Shown: piece by piece, positions 21,912-34,500 of the stretch
Position numbering within the stretch: position 1 is the first letter of the stretch
How the letters are laid out: the number at the start of each line of letters is the position of its first letter
Assembly (NCBI GenBank): GCA_003427395.1
Contig: BFEA01000375.1
Location: 231,153-295,152, forward strand
DNA: 64,000 nt
From: Chara braunii
Lineage: Eukaryota; Streptophyta; Charophyceae; Charales; Characeae
Direction: 5' to 3'
Program-made: the position numbers and the translations under genes
The notes under the pieces: generated by a model
Seen by the model: only the letters and a program-made list of their open reading frames with translations
Told to the model about the DNA's origin: nothing
The model's database searches: none

Positions 21912-24022
21912 ACCAGAAGTGTCGCCCTGTTCCCGTACTTGTTGCTGAGGAGCAAGAAGTATATTACGAGCGGGAACGAGAGCTGATACGGCAGATGCGA
22001 GAGAGAGCAGAGAATGGGTCGTGCCGTATCAATCCTGAGACAGAAAAAACGCTGATCATAGGAGAGTCTGGCTTCCTTACAGCGCAAGAGGAAAAACTTG
22101 TGGTGGAAACCATAAGAGGAAGGCACGCTGCATATGCCTTTAGTGATGATGAGAGGGGCCGACTGGACGTGGATATTATCCCCATGATTAGGATACACAC
22201 CGTACCTCACGAGCCGTGGAACTTGCGAGGTGCGCGATACCCTAATCCAACCGATGAAGAGAAGGTGGTCAACTACCTCGACGGGAAGATCCGCACTCAT
22301 GTGGCAGATTACTCGAGTGGTCCATATGCGTCCCCCTGGTTTTGCTTTGTCAAACCCAATGAGACTCTGAGGTGGGTACAAGATTTGCAGCGCCTGAACG
22401 TTGTAACAGTGAGGGACGCAGGTGGCCTCCCCAACGCCGATGCGCTTTCAGAGGCATGCGCTGGGAGAGCCATTATATCACTCATTGACTTATATTCAGA
22501 CTATGATCAGTTTCCTGTGTACCCATCGGACAGACCGATGACGGCTATGCATGCCCCTCGAGGGTTGATCCACATGAACGTTGCGCCACAGGGGTGGACG
22601 AATGCGGTCGCCATGGTCCAGCGGCACATGGTGAGGGCGATGCAGCCCATAAGTCCTCACATCACGCAACCCTACATTGATGATCTGGCCGTGAAAGGAC
22701 CCAAAGAGAAAGATGAGCAGGAGGTGATGCCAGGAATCAGGCGCTTTGCGTGGGATCATGTGCAAGACTTGTGCAAGGTCCTGGATCTCTTGAAGGAGCA
22801 TAACCTCACTGCTAGTGGGCCAAAATCGAGGCACTGCATGAGTGGTTCCACTATCTTAGGATTTGTGTGCGACGAGAGGGGTCGTCGGCCAGATACTAAG
22901 AAAACTAACAAAATTCTCGAATGGCCAACACCGTTCCAAACTATTACAGAGGTGAGGAGTTTCCTGGGAACGTGTGGGTTTTGGAGAATCTTCATAAAGG
23001 GGTTTGCGGCTAAGACAGAGCAGCTGCGGAAGCTCGTGCGTCAAGGGCAAGACTGGTATTGGGGAGAAAGGCAAGAATCGGTAATAGAAAACCTGAAGAA
23101 AGAGTTTGAAGAAGGAGGTCTGGTTCTGGGAGTACCAGATCATGCGGCAGTGATGACCAAACCTTTCATTGTTGAAACGGACTCAGGACCAACTGCTTTA
23201 GGAGGTGTGCTGATTCAGCGAGACCCCAACGGAGAAGAACGACCATTGAGATTTGAGAGTCGGACGCTCAATACGACTGAGAGGAACTACTCTCAGTTCA
23301 AGCGCGAAACCTTGGCGTTTCCTCACTGTTTGAGGATCTTCAGAAACTACCTCTTTGGCAGTAGGTTCGTATTGAGGGTGGACGCTACGGCGTTGGCTGG
23401 CTCTCTCAGGAACTTCGCCCCTTCAGACCCAACTATTGCCAGGTGGCTAACGTACATCTGGATGTTTAACTTCGAGTTGGAGCGAATTCCAGGGAATAAG
23501 AATAGGGCGGACGGGCTGAGCCGAGTCGACTGGGACAATAACAATCAAGGAGTGATCGAGGATGCTCCGCCAGTCGACGGGTTCTTGGACAGTGAGGAGG
23601 ATGTGAGACTTCACATCAATTCCTGGGCATTGGCCGTGGGTAACTATGTTAATCCCGGACGGCCTGTGTGGCTTGCGCCTCCAGGACATGCACGACGGCT
23701 AGACTTAGTCCTCAAGCCCTATATTGAAGAAGATTCTTGGGGAATGTCGGGCGTGGGTTGGATGATGGAGCTGGCATTGGCAGGTAAGTATGAGCTACAA
23801 GAAGACCCGCTCACGATTGAGAACGGGGCGCTACAAGTGGGCAAGCACGAGAGGGTGATAGGTGGGGGGTACCTATTGGCAAACGCGCTGCTTCAGGAGG
23901 AGGCAGTCAGGAATACGGTGCTAGGTCAGGAAGTGGTGGTAGAGCCGGGAGGAGGTGACAACGTGATTCACGAGAGAGAAGATGATGACTTCGAAGAGGG
24001 GGAGATCCAGGAAGCGTTTTGA
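21863..24022 (+). pseudogene. pol: Reverse transcriptase and RNase H (Ty3/gypsy)
   Basis: The long open frame (675 residues from the ATG at 21995) holds the RT core in order: SPWFCFVKPNE, LRWVQDLQRLN, LIDLYSDYDQFPV with the first catalytic Asp, the APRG...APQGWTNAV region, and YIDD at 22673-22684 with both metal-binding Asp residues. The thumb and connection follow, with RSFLGTCGFWRIFIKGFA. RNase H then starts with ETDSGPTALGG (Asp at 23180), continues with the Glu in ERNYSQFKRETLA and the Asp in RVDATALAG, and ends with NKNRADGLSR. This enzyme would copy element RNA from the tRNA-Asp primer. The frame is intact in itself, but it is cut off from protease by a frameshift and from integrase by the TGA at 24020. 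Confidence 0.93.
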
Positions 24023-25345
24023 GCAGAGGAGTATGAGGGGGTATACCTTGAACTCAGCATGCTTCTTTCGTGCGAGATGAGGGAAAGGGATGCCTGCGCG
24101 CGAGTTCTGAAGATGAGGCCTAGTTTCCTGGTGAGGGATGACCATTTGTTCATGAGGAGCAAAGGAAGGGACCCCAGGAGAGTAGTCTGTGGCGTCGCTC
24201 GCTAGATCGACCTTATGGCGGCACTGCACGACGGTATGGCAGGTGGCCACAGAGGTGCGGATACGACATACCTGAAGATCCACGAGTTGTACTATTGGGA
24301 TGGCATGGGGAAGATGATTGATGATTATTGTAAGTCTTGCGTGCCATGCCAGGAACGGTCTACTCTCAGACCCAGGCAGTCGCTGCACCCAAGGTACGTT
24401 CGTGAGGTTGAAGCAGTCGTGCACTTGGATCTATTGGCAATGCCGTTAGGGATAGGGAGCTACAATTTCATCTTTGATGCACGGGACAACCTCTCGGGGT
24501 TTGTGGATGGCATCCACACGAAGACTGGAGAGACATTGGCCCGATGCATCGAAGAGTACTATCTTCGCTACCCCTTTGTGTCCAGATTCGTAATGGATAG
24601 AGGGTCTGAGTTCACATATGCAGAAGTGAAGGCTCTTTTGAAGAAGTATGGGGTAATCGCTGAGTACACTACTGCAGCGCACCCTCAAGCCAACGCACCT
24701 GTGGAGAGGGGGCATAGCACCATCACAAATCTTCTTGCCAAGTGGACCAATGACAGACCCAACCAATGGCCAAACTTTCTAAGGGTCGCATTTTTCGTGG
24801 ATAACATCACTATCAGGAGGAGCACTGGCTATGCACCGGCTACGCTATGGTACGGCAGGCATGCGACATTTCCCATTGAAAGCTTCCTGAAAACTTGGAG
24901 GCGACAGGACCTCGAGATTGATCTGACCTTTGAGGAACTGCTGGATTTGAGGGCACGACAGATTGGCGCTATTGAGGACAGGATTGAGGAGGCAGCAAGT
25001 AGAACCGCGGACAGCCGTACCAAGGACAAGTTCCGGTGGGACAAGAAGGCGAGGGTAAGAAAGGAGCCTCTCAAGGTGGGAGACGTTGTGCTGTTGTACG
25101 ACTCGTCCCTATAAAAGCAGTGGTCGTGGAAGTTGGATAAGAGGTGGTTGGGGCCTTACAGAGTCACCAGATGTGGTAAACATGGCGCCTACCAAATCGA
25201 AGAGCTGAATGAGACGGCATGGAAGGACTGGGTGTCAGGCTCGAGGCTAAAGAAGTTCGTGGCTCGAGACGAGGTGAGCAGGGATCCCACCACTTTGAGT
25301 CATCTAGTGGCTACTTCGGGTGCTGCCCTCAGTAGAATAGCGTGA
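24023..25345 (+). pseudogene. pol: Integrase (Ty3/gypsy), with three in-frame stops from the RT junction on
   Basis: In the same frame as RT. The stops are TGA 24020, TAG 24203 and TAA 25112. The zinc-binding domain reads His (24227)-x6-His (24248)-x29-Cys (24338)-x2-Cys (24347), as in the family. The catalytic core has Asp at 24428 (HLDLL), Asp at 24596 (VMDRG) and Glu at 24704 (PVERG), with 35 residues between the second Asp and the Glu. After the TAA at 25112 the GPY/F segment is clear (KRWLGPYRVTRCG, near 25140-25180). I see no chromodomain after it. It would insert the cDNA; this copy cannot make the whole protein. Confidence 0.92.
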
Positions 25346-25532
25346 TAGGTTGTGGTTAGATTTGCATGTGTGTATGACTATGTATGCGTATGTGTGTGTA
25401 GGTAGGTAATTGAGATAGGTGTGGGAGGGTTATGTCTGTCTCCTGTTGTGTTTTGTCTCATATCGCTTACCCTCTGTGTGCTTCTGTTTGCCTCTTCCCT
25501 GTTGTGCAGGCTTGATACCGCTTGGGGCAGCC
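25346..25532 (+). other. Non-coding spacer after integrase
   Basis: A GT-rich segment is followed by a long pyrimidine-rich tract that leads to the second gag-like ORF. It looks like the 3' end of an intron. Confidence 0.5.
25480..25509 (+). promoter_or_regulatory. Candidate 3' splice acceptor before second gag-like ORF
   Basis: A polypyrimidine run ends in TGTGCAG|G, 23 bases before the ATG at 25533. Splicing from the leader donor at 18833 would give a subgenomic RNA for this ORF, as retroviral env uses. This is an inference from sequence. Confidence 0.45.
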
Positions 25533-27846
25533 ATGCCAAGAGGGAGGGGAGGGGCAGGGCCAGTGGAAACCCTTTTGGGGGCAACTCGACAGAGGACGCA
25601 GATGAGGACCAGGAGAGAGGACAGGCCTCCAGTCTTCCAGGGAGGGAACACTGAGCTGTTCCTGATGGAGTTCGAGCGGCATGCGAGAGAGTTTGGATGG
25701 GACAGCACCAGGATGTTGAGAGAGGTGCGAGGCACAGGCGAGTGGGTGGACCCCATTGCTAACCTGGTCAGAGAGTCGTTGAGCTGGCAGGACTTTGGAC
25801 GGAGGATGGAAGGGTTGCATCCATCGCCATTCGGGAGGGATGGACAACCCATCCGATTTGACTCCACTAACCTGGGGGAGTTCCTATGGGCCTATGATCG
25901 GTATGCAGATGAGCTCGATACCCCAGGAGAGCAGAGGGTGGGGAGCTTCCTTTTGTTCGTGAGGCCCCACATCAGACCCTTTGTTCGATCTATCGTAGCA
26001 TCTGCCAGGAACTGGGGGCATTGCAAAAAGCTGTTGTGGAACTACTACACACCAGCTCGTCAGGCAGGTGAGAGGAGAGACATGGAAAAGAGAAGAAGGG
26101 AACCCGAGGCAGAGGAAAGGGGAACCGCTGAGCCGGGCGCATCATCAGGGACTCAGAGGGAGGAAAGGAGGAAGGAACTCAAGTCCCACCGGCATGAGAG
26201 AGCAGGGGAGTCCGGGGGTTTAGATGCACCTCCCCCGCCTGCTCAAAGGGAGATGGATTGTCCTATGCCTGACGCGGAGCCAGACATCCCTCACAAGCCA
26301 CATGAGTAGGAGTCGAGGAAGGAGCAGTCTGCCCAGGAGAAGGAACTGGACAGGAAAGAAAGAGCAGTAAGGGAGCAGGAGATCAGAACCCAGCTCAGAA
26401 AGAAGAACCTGGCAGAACTGCATTACAGGATGCAGCAAGGGAAAGGGCCTGAGGAGGTGGAGGGCAGAAAAGGAAAGGGTACCTGTACTCAGGAGGAGGA
26501 CCCTCCTCTTTTCTCAGAGGTCTGGATAGGCTTCGACAAGCTGATGGATGCTGCAGGGAGATCTGGAGGACACCATCAGGAGATGGCATCAGGAGATGGG
26601 AGTCAAGTTGGTCTCCACAGACCTACTTAACCTCAAGGGTGTGATGAAGGAAGGATTCGCTGCAGCAAAGGCCTCAGATTAGAAGATTGGGGACATGTTG
26701 ACAAAGGTGGCACAAAAGGCTTATGGCCAGAGGGTGGACTGGGAGAGAGAGGCTGGGGACCTGAAGAAGGAACTGGAAAGACAGGACAAAGAGTTGGCAG
26801 CAGTAAAGGCAGAAATGGAGAAAGTATCAGCAGAGAATGAGGCCGCCAGACAAGTCAACCAGACCCTTAACAAGGTCACTGACGCTCTGAGGACCTATTT
26901 GTGTGCACAACTGACCTTCTTCCAGGTTAAAGAGACGGAGTGGGAAAAAAAAATTCGAGACCTCGAAGCCAAGTATGCACAGCAGGCCCCCACGAGAGTG
27001 GTGGATTGGACAGAGGTCCAAAAGTTTGAAATCAGGGAATAGCCCGCAGAGAAAGTCTTCAAAAAAGGGAAGGAAGCAGAGAAGGCGGACCAGCAGGAGG
27101 GTGAGGAGATCCCCCTGATCGACAAGGAAATGTTGGAGCAACCAGGAGTACTTGTGGAAAAGGGTGCAGGGGTCGGAGAGTTTGAGTGGAGGTTTCCTGT
27201 TGGCCTGACACTGGGACACGAGCCAGCGGTACTACAAGAGGGACTACCAGTGGAGATGGTGGGAGTGGAGGTGGTTCTGCCTCCGACTCAGGGGGAGACT
27301 ACGGGAAAGCCAGAGGGACAAGAGAGTATGGGCCAGACCATGGTTGAGGCTGAGCAGAGAGTGGACCTGAGGGATCGTCAGGAGTCAACTATGCCTCAGG
27401 AGGTGCCTGTTACTGCAAATTTGCGAGACGCATTGGGATCTTGGGCCACTGGGTCAGGACCAGAGGGGCGTGTCGGCGAGCAGGTGTTGCAAGCAGATGA
27501 CAGGGCAGCCTGCCCCACTTCCCCAGAGGTCCCACAGCAGGAGGTTACAAGCAAGATCTCGACAGTCCCACCGTCAATACCTTCGCTGGAAGGAGATAAG
27601 ATGTCCCAAAAGAAACTTGGCAAATATTTTTATTGCAAAAGGGGCAAACATCGATAAGACGACTGTCCCAAGAGCCTCAAGGATGAGGCAGATGGATTGT
27701 GTACCAGGGAATCGTCTGGGATATGGAGAGATAGAGATGGAAACCTAGTTCCTAAGACTCGTGATGGGGTGAGGGCGCAGTTGTATAGGCAGCTGCAAGA
27801 GGTCATGAGTGATCAGGATTTTCCAATAAGGTCCGGAAAGGTCTAA
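25533..27846 (+). pseudogene. Second Gag-like protein downstream of integrase, decayed
   Basis: The ATG at 25533 starts a 258-residue frame to TAG 26307. Residues 32-67 (PPVFQGGNTELFLMEFERHA) and 106-146 (PIRFDSTNLGEFLWAYDRYA) look like two copies of a capsid N-terminal unit. After the stop the frame continues as a charged helix, then shifts near 26500. The new frame carries a stop at 26680, a strong coiled coil (about 26740-26990), stop TAG 27040, an acidic Pro/Glu-rich linker, and a zinc knuckle at about 27610-27666. In the knuckle the first Cys is Tyr (TAT) and the fifth residue after it is followed by TAA 27655. The ORF ends at 27844. The domain order capsid-like, coiled coil, zinc knuckle is that of a Gag. 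It could instead be a Gag-derived accessory protein, or a nested element fragment. Confidence 0.65.
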
Positions 27847-28957
27847 GTCTAACATATGCAAGACTTCTCTGACTCTCTGACTGATGATTACTTGTACATA
27901 GAGGGATACATGCGGGATTGGATCAGACCCATGGGCATCAGCTAGGTGAGTCAGTAGTGAGGCGTTACTTTCGCGTTATAGACTTGAAAACCTTCCTTGT
28001 ACATAAGGTAATATTGAGGGTGACTTTGACTACTCCTTTCTCTATCCGCTAATGTGACGTAGAATGCTAATACCCTTGTACAATAACGTTCATGAGTGTG
28101 CAGTGGTTGTCGAATTCTGATACTGCGACACTCGGATACCTTAAGTCTTTGTTGGCTACCTGAACTCTTTGTACAATATGTTGATTTTTGTGGTAAGGAT
28201 AAGAGTCTTTACTCATTGCAGGGCCCCATATCCTGTGTATATATGTGAGTCTCAGACCTTGTCTCTGTGTTGTGTGGGTTGTGTCACACTCACTCTCGGT
28301 TTGTGGACTTGCCCATATGGATGATGGTGTGATGAGATGAATATTGTGGAGTGAACTGATCTGCGTTTCGTCCGCTGTACTTACGCCTTCCTGTCCCCAT
28401 GACAAGTGGAGCCGGGAGTATAATGGAAGGAAGAATTCTCAGATTATGGAGGCAATGATGACATGATGTAGTTTGCCCAGATAATGATGAATGGAAAGGC
28501 CCCAACTAAAAGTTGTGTGTTTTTGTGTATGATTGGAAAAGAGAGAGGGAAGTCCAATGGCCGATTGGACTTTCTTAAAAGGATGAAATTTTGGGAGAGC
28601 ACTCAAAAGAGTCGCTATAAGTGATGATAATGTTTGCATGTGTGTAAAGTCTGACGAGGAAAGGCCAGATATTTTGTGAGAATCATGGATGGAACCTTTT
28701 GGCAATTATGTTGGAACCTTGGAAAGTTTGTGAGTATCCTAAAAGACGTGTGACCTTACCTGCTCTTGATGAAAGTAAGGGAGACACGAACCTGTAGAAA
28801 TACCGAGGGATGTTGTTGGATTATTGGGAAAGGCACTACCCCCCCACGTAGTCCCGTGGGCAGTGGTATGTGATCCTTTGGTCACTCTGAGGAGTTTTTG
28901 GAAGAAAGTGTCAGACCACAACGGGTTAGTCTAAAGGGCGTATTGTGAGGCCAAACT
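27847..28957 (+). other. 3' non-coding internal region of F1
   Basis: No gene is seen. It is homologous to 37900-38730 (for example AAAGTCTGACGAG near 28657 and 38394), which shows that it is the element's own 3' region. It contains a CCCACG...CGTGGG stem near 28850. Confidence 0.6.
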
Positions 28958-29735
28958 AAGAGGCTATACTTAGCATCGCTGGAACTGTAGAACCTAACTC
29001 CCAGCGAGGGCCGCTGACCGGTGCAACTTGGCAGCGGGACCGTCGCTTACCAAAGGTTAAGTCTTGAAGGGTCGGCCACCCGGAGAGGTTTCACTAGAGG
29101 GAAAGTCATCGGGGTCGATTAGGTCAAGAGTCAGGGCCCTTCGGGGTGCCAAGATAGGAAGAGTGGCTTATCGTTGCGTAACCAACGAGGGCACCATCGC
29201 TACATAACAACGCGGTGGGCCGTGGATTCGGCATGATCAGCCGGTCCATGATGGGCCAAGATGGAGACCTGAAGCCACCCGTGTTAGACTCCAGGTTGGG
29301 TGTTCACTGTGATTTAAGATAGTAAGCATTACCATGTGGGCGGCTAGAGGCGCCCGGTATTTTGAGAGGTCTCGGTTAGGGCCCGCGTCCTAAGTTATGA
29401 CCCCGTTCGCGGGACGATGACTATACAGAACACCCAACGGCGAGCCGGTAGAAGTCTACGACAAAGGGAGAGGACTATCAACCTAGTACCAGGGAGCGGG
29501 AAGTACACTATAGTACGGAACAAAGTATCCCCTAGCTCCGAGGCCAAGACGTGGGAGACCCAGGTTGAAACCCTCGCAGTGGAACGTCGTGACGGGGGCA
29601 GGTTGATAGGACAACCTCGAACGGAGTCGAGCCGGCGAACTGGATTGGTCGCTTCCTTGTCAGCAGGATGTGGTTGTGGTTATAGCTTTGATAGTCCGAC
29701 GCGACAGGGACGTCGCTTAATAAGGTCCGGTAAGC
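28958..29735 (+). other. Conserved internal 3' end before LTR2
   Basis: It shares blocks with 38735-39453 and 53890-54781: AACTCCCAGCG, GATCAGC and GGGCCAAGATGGAGAC. It ends with the hairpin GCGAC...GTCGC at 29701-29716 and GGTCCGGTAAGC, where a polypurine tract would be expected. No classical polypurine tract is visible. Confidence 0.65.
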
Positions 29736-31895
29736 TGTCGGCGTGAATACCCTTACAAGGGTATCCGCCCTGGGTTTTTGCAAGTAACAGAAGATAAGGT
29801 TTGTTCAAAATCTGAGTATACCGTGCAAAGTTGCGGTCATGTTTGGATCGCGCTGACTGAATGGTTGACGGGGAACAAAGTATGTATGGCCGCGCAGTTT
29901 TTAGGCGCGCGTGGTGATGTTTCTCTTCATGCTATAGAGTCGCCGTTTCCGCCGGCAAAAATTTTGGCTTTGATTAAAACTAGGAAAAGTCTTTTGTTTA
30001 TTAAAGTGACCATGGTACATCTGCATTCATTCGGCATGCGTCATCGGAAGTGGTGTTGCCCTGTGCAGTAATTGGGGTGTGTGAGAGAAAGTAGAACGCA
30101 AGCGGTGACCTCCGCGCGATAGATGTGGGAGGTTGACGGTCGTGGACGGAACCAGGCCCTATGAGCGGCAGGCGCCATAAGTCGGCCATCGTGAGTTTGG
30201 CCCGTGGGCAGAGGACTAGCCTTGGTGTATTTTGGTAAGCTCGCGTGCCGTACGGCGACGGCTTATACTGAATTTTGCGGTAGTCGGTCCCAACCTTAGG
30301 TACTAGCACTATTGGTAACCACTTTCCGGCGCCGCGCACTGTGAAGCTACGCAGGCACTGGGTTGACCGTGCCCCCATCAGTAGTAAAAGTCGCTGCCGG
30401 AGCCAAGAGGGGATGGCGCGAACTAAAATAAAGGCCGGGGTTTTCCGGCATGGAGATGGTAAGAGGGCAGCCCTTCCACGAAAGAAGCAGCGTGGGGTCT
30501 GCCCCAGCATGTTGGTCGTAGGCCCGTAGCATTGTGGGATTGCGTGCACGGCGGCCTGAGAGCGGGCCTGCGTCTGAGCCAGCAGAGGTAGGCCTGCTGG
30601 ACCGTGGGGTTGAGTGGGGGATTACGTAGCAGCCTTAGTACTGCTGCTACAGGCCCAGGCTGGCTGCTGCTATCGTTCATATATGGGGCCGCGCATAACT
30701 AGTCCAAGCTTGGGCTTAGCCCTATAGGTTATGTTATTGAGTTTTCACCAGGCGGATCTTGGGATCGACGCCAGCAGCGAGCAGCAAAGTAGTAGCAGAG
30801 TGTCTTGGACTTAACGAAGGGGTTGAGAGTCCTCTGGGACTATTCCCCTTGGTTTTGCTGAGGGGAGTCAGCCGCGGGCCCAGGGGAAAGGACCAAGTGC
30901 CAACGGTCCTCTCCCGCATTCGTTTTTTTTATTTATTTATGTTTATCTCTGAGTTTGCATTTTTTTTTTTTCCCCTATTTTTCTGATGAGACCCAGGTAC
31001 GGGTACCGGTACCGGGACCTGCAGTGGCGCTCAGCAGCCTTGTTCAGTGGATACACCACTGAACTGTCGAACTACAGGCCTGTGTCCGAGACCGGATGGT
31101 GCAGCTGTCCTGAGGCAGCAACCAGCGGTCCCGGATCTCTGCCTACAAATTGTCCTTCGGGACATCTGTTAGAACTGGAGTGATACGGAGAAGAGTAGCA
31201 CGGCCCCTGCGCAAGGCTGACGCAAGCAAGGTGGGGCACCAAGGAAGTATAAATCAAGGGGCAGCGCCAAACCCCCACTCGTAAGCCGTGCCGAAGTGCT
31301 GGGACCGCGACTTGGGCAACGGCGGGCTGTAGAAGCACCGTCGCAGAGGAGCTCCGCCATACCTGCACGGTGAGGGGACTACGGGCGACTGTGCACGAGA
31401 CACCAAAAAGAGGCAGAGGATGAAGAGGAAGGGAGTTGGGCACTGTCGGGACGAGGAGAGTCAAAGTCGAAAAGGGTGAAGGGCAGCAGCAAGAGTAGGC
31501 GCGGAGGCAGCAGGCCGGTGGTGTGGGAGTGAACCTGCCCTTGAAACCGCGTCGGGTACAGACAGGCTATGGAACACAGGGGGGAGATGTGGGGATCCAA
31601 GCCCACAAAGGTAGAGAGGGAAGGGGACGCCGGGTGCATGCGAAGCTGGGTGGGTGCAGCAGGGAACGAAGGGAAAGTGACTAAGGGAACCCGGACGACT
31701 TTCTGCGCCAGGTGCATTTCAGGAGGAGATGGTGGGAGCGAGCTAAGCTGAGCTGGAAAACTTGCAACTCGCCCGTTCCTTGATGAAAACGGGCGAGGGA
31801 AGGTAGTAGGTAGGGGTTTGTGGCCCGGGCGAGCTATGTGGTAAGGTCAGTTTTGGTAGAGAGTAAGTAGAAATGGAGTTAGAGTAAAAACGGGG

Positions 31896-32023
31896 TGCGC
31901 GGAGTAGTCGGGAAGGAGGGAAAATAACGAGCTACAACTAAAATCATGTATCTCGCTCGTGCGCGGAGTAGTCGGGAAGGAGGGAAAATAACGAGCTACA
32001 ACTAAAATCATGTATCTCGCTCG
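31896..32023 (+). repeat. 64-bp tandem duplication in LTR2
   Basis: Two essentially identical 64-bp units each contain AATAACGAGCTACAAC and a CTCGCTCGT end. Confidence 0.9.
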
Positions 32024-32797
32024 TTCCTTCATGGAATCGAGCGAGACAAAATGCTAAGTTGAGGTTTTCGGGCGTTACGAGAATGATGGCGGTACTAGTA
32101 TCACCTATAGATTATTGATTTAGCCGGGATAGGTGTTAGAAGTTGCGCCTAAGAGTAAGAGTGATGCACCTGGCCACGTTTTGACCGGGAGATTCATTGC
32201 CAAATGTACATTTGGTGAGTGAAGGAGTGAAGCCCGCTCACCCTACTATGATCACTCCATTGATTGATGGCCACCCTCTTCATGCTTATGTCCGTATCCT
32301 TCACAGCGCATGTGTGTCATCCCATCAAGATCCTCGGCTGTTGTGATCTACGACAAGATTTGAGGATCGACACCACCCCATTCGCTGGTAGTGCTCGTTC
32401 GTGGGGTATCGCATGTCTCTCTCATATCACCGCCGATTCTGCATTTGTTTGGCCGAGGTAGTGATCGGATTTACCAGGAGTCATGTACCGGTGCTGATGA
32501 GGGAACGGCGTGGATGGGAGGAAGATGTCGGAGGAGGTTGAACTAAGACAGGCCAGAAATGAGGCAGGAAGCCAACGACAGAATGAAATACGTGGGGAAA
32601 AGATGATAAGGAGGGAGCAGCGGTAGGATGAGAAAGAGGATGCCACAAGGAAGGCAAGGGCACTTACCTGACCGAAGTGCGGGGCTAGAAACTTACCAGT
32701 TGGCTCGTACGGTCGTCTCCCCACCCACGACTCATAGAAGGACTCCAACGAGTCTGGCCACTCCCACGGCCATGTGCGTCCAGGCAGTAGGAACAGC

Positions 32798-32889
<92 letters not shown>

Positions 32890-32890
32890 N

Positions 32891-32941
<51 letters not shown>
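32798..32941. repeat. (GA)n microsatellite with one N
   Basis: Pure GA dinucleotides with a single N at 32890. The repeat length is not reliable. Confidence 0.97.
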
Positions 32942-32942
<1 letters not shown>

Positions 32943-33359
32943 AACGCATGCTGAAAAGCACGCCGTGCATGTCTCAGTGTGAGCACTGGTACTGCGAAAC
33001 TGTGAATAACTCAGTTAAATTCAAATTTCTTTTATTTGGTGAACCCCTCACCACGTGGGTAGCCGTGATCATTCTAGAGCTAATATGGGCAGCATATCTC
33101 GGGCTTAGCCTGCGCTGACGTAGCTGGCCGAAGTCGGGGCCAGATTCGGTGAGAGGAGGGCATCAGCAAAGTAGGTAGAGAGAAGGAGGGGATTGCTGAC
33201 CTTGTGTGACGCTCCCCTATAGTTCTAACGGGAAACTCACCCCAATTTTCCGTGGTATCGGACGCGATAGCAGGTAGAGTTGGTGACCTGCATTTTTCTA
33301 CGCTTTGGTAGGAGATTGATTGTTACCCTCCGCTGTTGGTTAGCCCATAAACGTGGGAG

Positions 33360-34500
33360 TTGCTGCTAAGTAGCATGAACAGGTGTTGCTTGCTCCTACG
33401 GCTGGGCTGCAGTCGGACTTGTAGTAGTTGTTATTCTCTTCTATTGCAACTACTCTACAGTTATAACTCATCCCAAGTGTCAAGGATGGGTTCTGTGAGT
33501 ACACTATCAACCTTCCATGTTGTTGAGAGAGGTTTGAATATGAGCACGCCTGTTGGAGCAAGGGACAGTTAACATCATCGGCCACGACGCCAAAGAACAA
33601 CAACTGCCATCACGACCGAGCTAGTGTACCTGCTGCTCCCACTTGCTGGCCGTTGTCCTGCGCAGTTGGTACATAACCACCATTAGTTGATAGAGTGAAT
33701 GTGGTCAAAGATCTGCCAGGGGTGTGGGGGCGCGTATCCGCTCATTATGGGAACTAGCACTTTGACTTGGTTGCTGTTGCTGCATGCTCGGGCGGTGCAT
33801 TTTTGCTCTAACAACAAACTGATATCGTAGGTGTGGGATTTCTAGACACCCGTGGGCTTCAAACAGCGAACAACTAAGTTCCTGGGTACAGCCTCACTGA
33901 GGTTTTGCAGTGTACTTACCGCGCGGCATGCTGCTGCTGATGATGAACTACTCCACTACAGAGAGTTGTTGCTGTTGTGATCCACTAGTTGATGGTTTAG
34001 CTACTGACTGGCTGGTCTGCGCTGCTGTCGGGCGTTCTGACCATATGTCCATTCGGCAGTGTTGTGCGTAATTGTGCATAGCGTTATGTGTAACTTGCTC
34101 CTCGCTATGCACTGTTGTTGTTACACATGCTGAGGGAACTAGTCATAGGTGCGGCTAGGTGAAGGACGACGGTGTTTATGATTAGTGTTGTGCGGTGCCA
34201 TGGTACCCAGGTTGCTGCGTATGCTTACCTTGGGTGCAGTTCTTTTTTTTGTCAAGAGTCAATTGAGTTTTGACCGTGGTGCAATTAAGGGTGTGCTCTA
34301 TTTGAACACAACTCTTCTAAGCTGCGTAGCAGCGGTTGGCCCAAGAGAGGGGCACAGTAAAAGAGGGGCTAGTACAGAGGAAGGTGTTGTTCTATGGGGG
34401 TTTTGCAGACTTTAATATCGGTCTTGGGAGTAGCGAGAGGGACAGCAGGGAGCTGGAGACTTACCTGTTGTACGGTACTACACACACAGACCGGAAGGAG
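33360..34500. repeat. GCT/GTT-rich segment of LTR2
   Basis: Imperfect TGCTGTTGCTGC-type repeats. No gene was recognised. Candidate minus-strand splice donors lie here and upstream. Confidence 0.5.

Noticed and set aside
22496-23143. Minus-strand frames opposite the RT gene
   Set aside because: They are mirror frames of the RT/RNase H coding sequence.
30001-30549. Minus-strand frame of 182 residues in LTR2
   Set aside because: No recognisable motif. It lies inside an LTR, and the homologous LTR parts do not preserve the frame.
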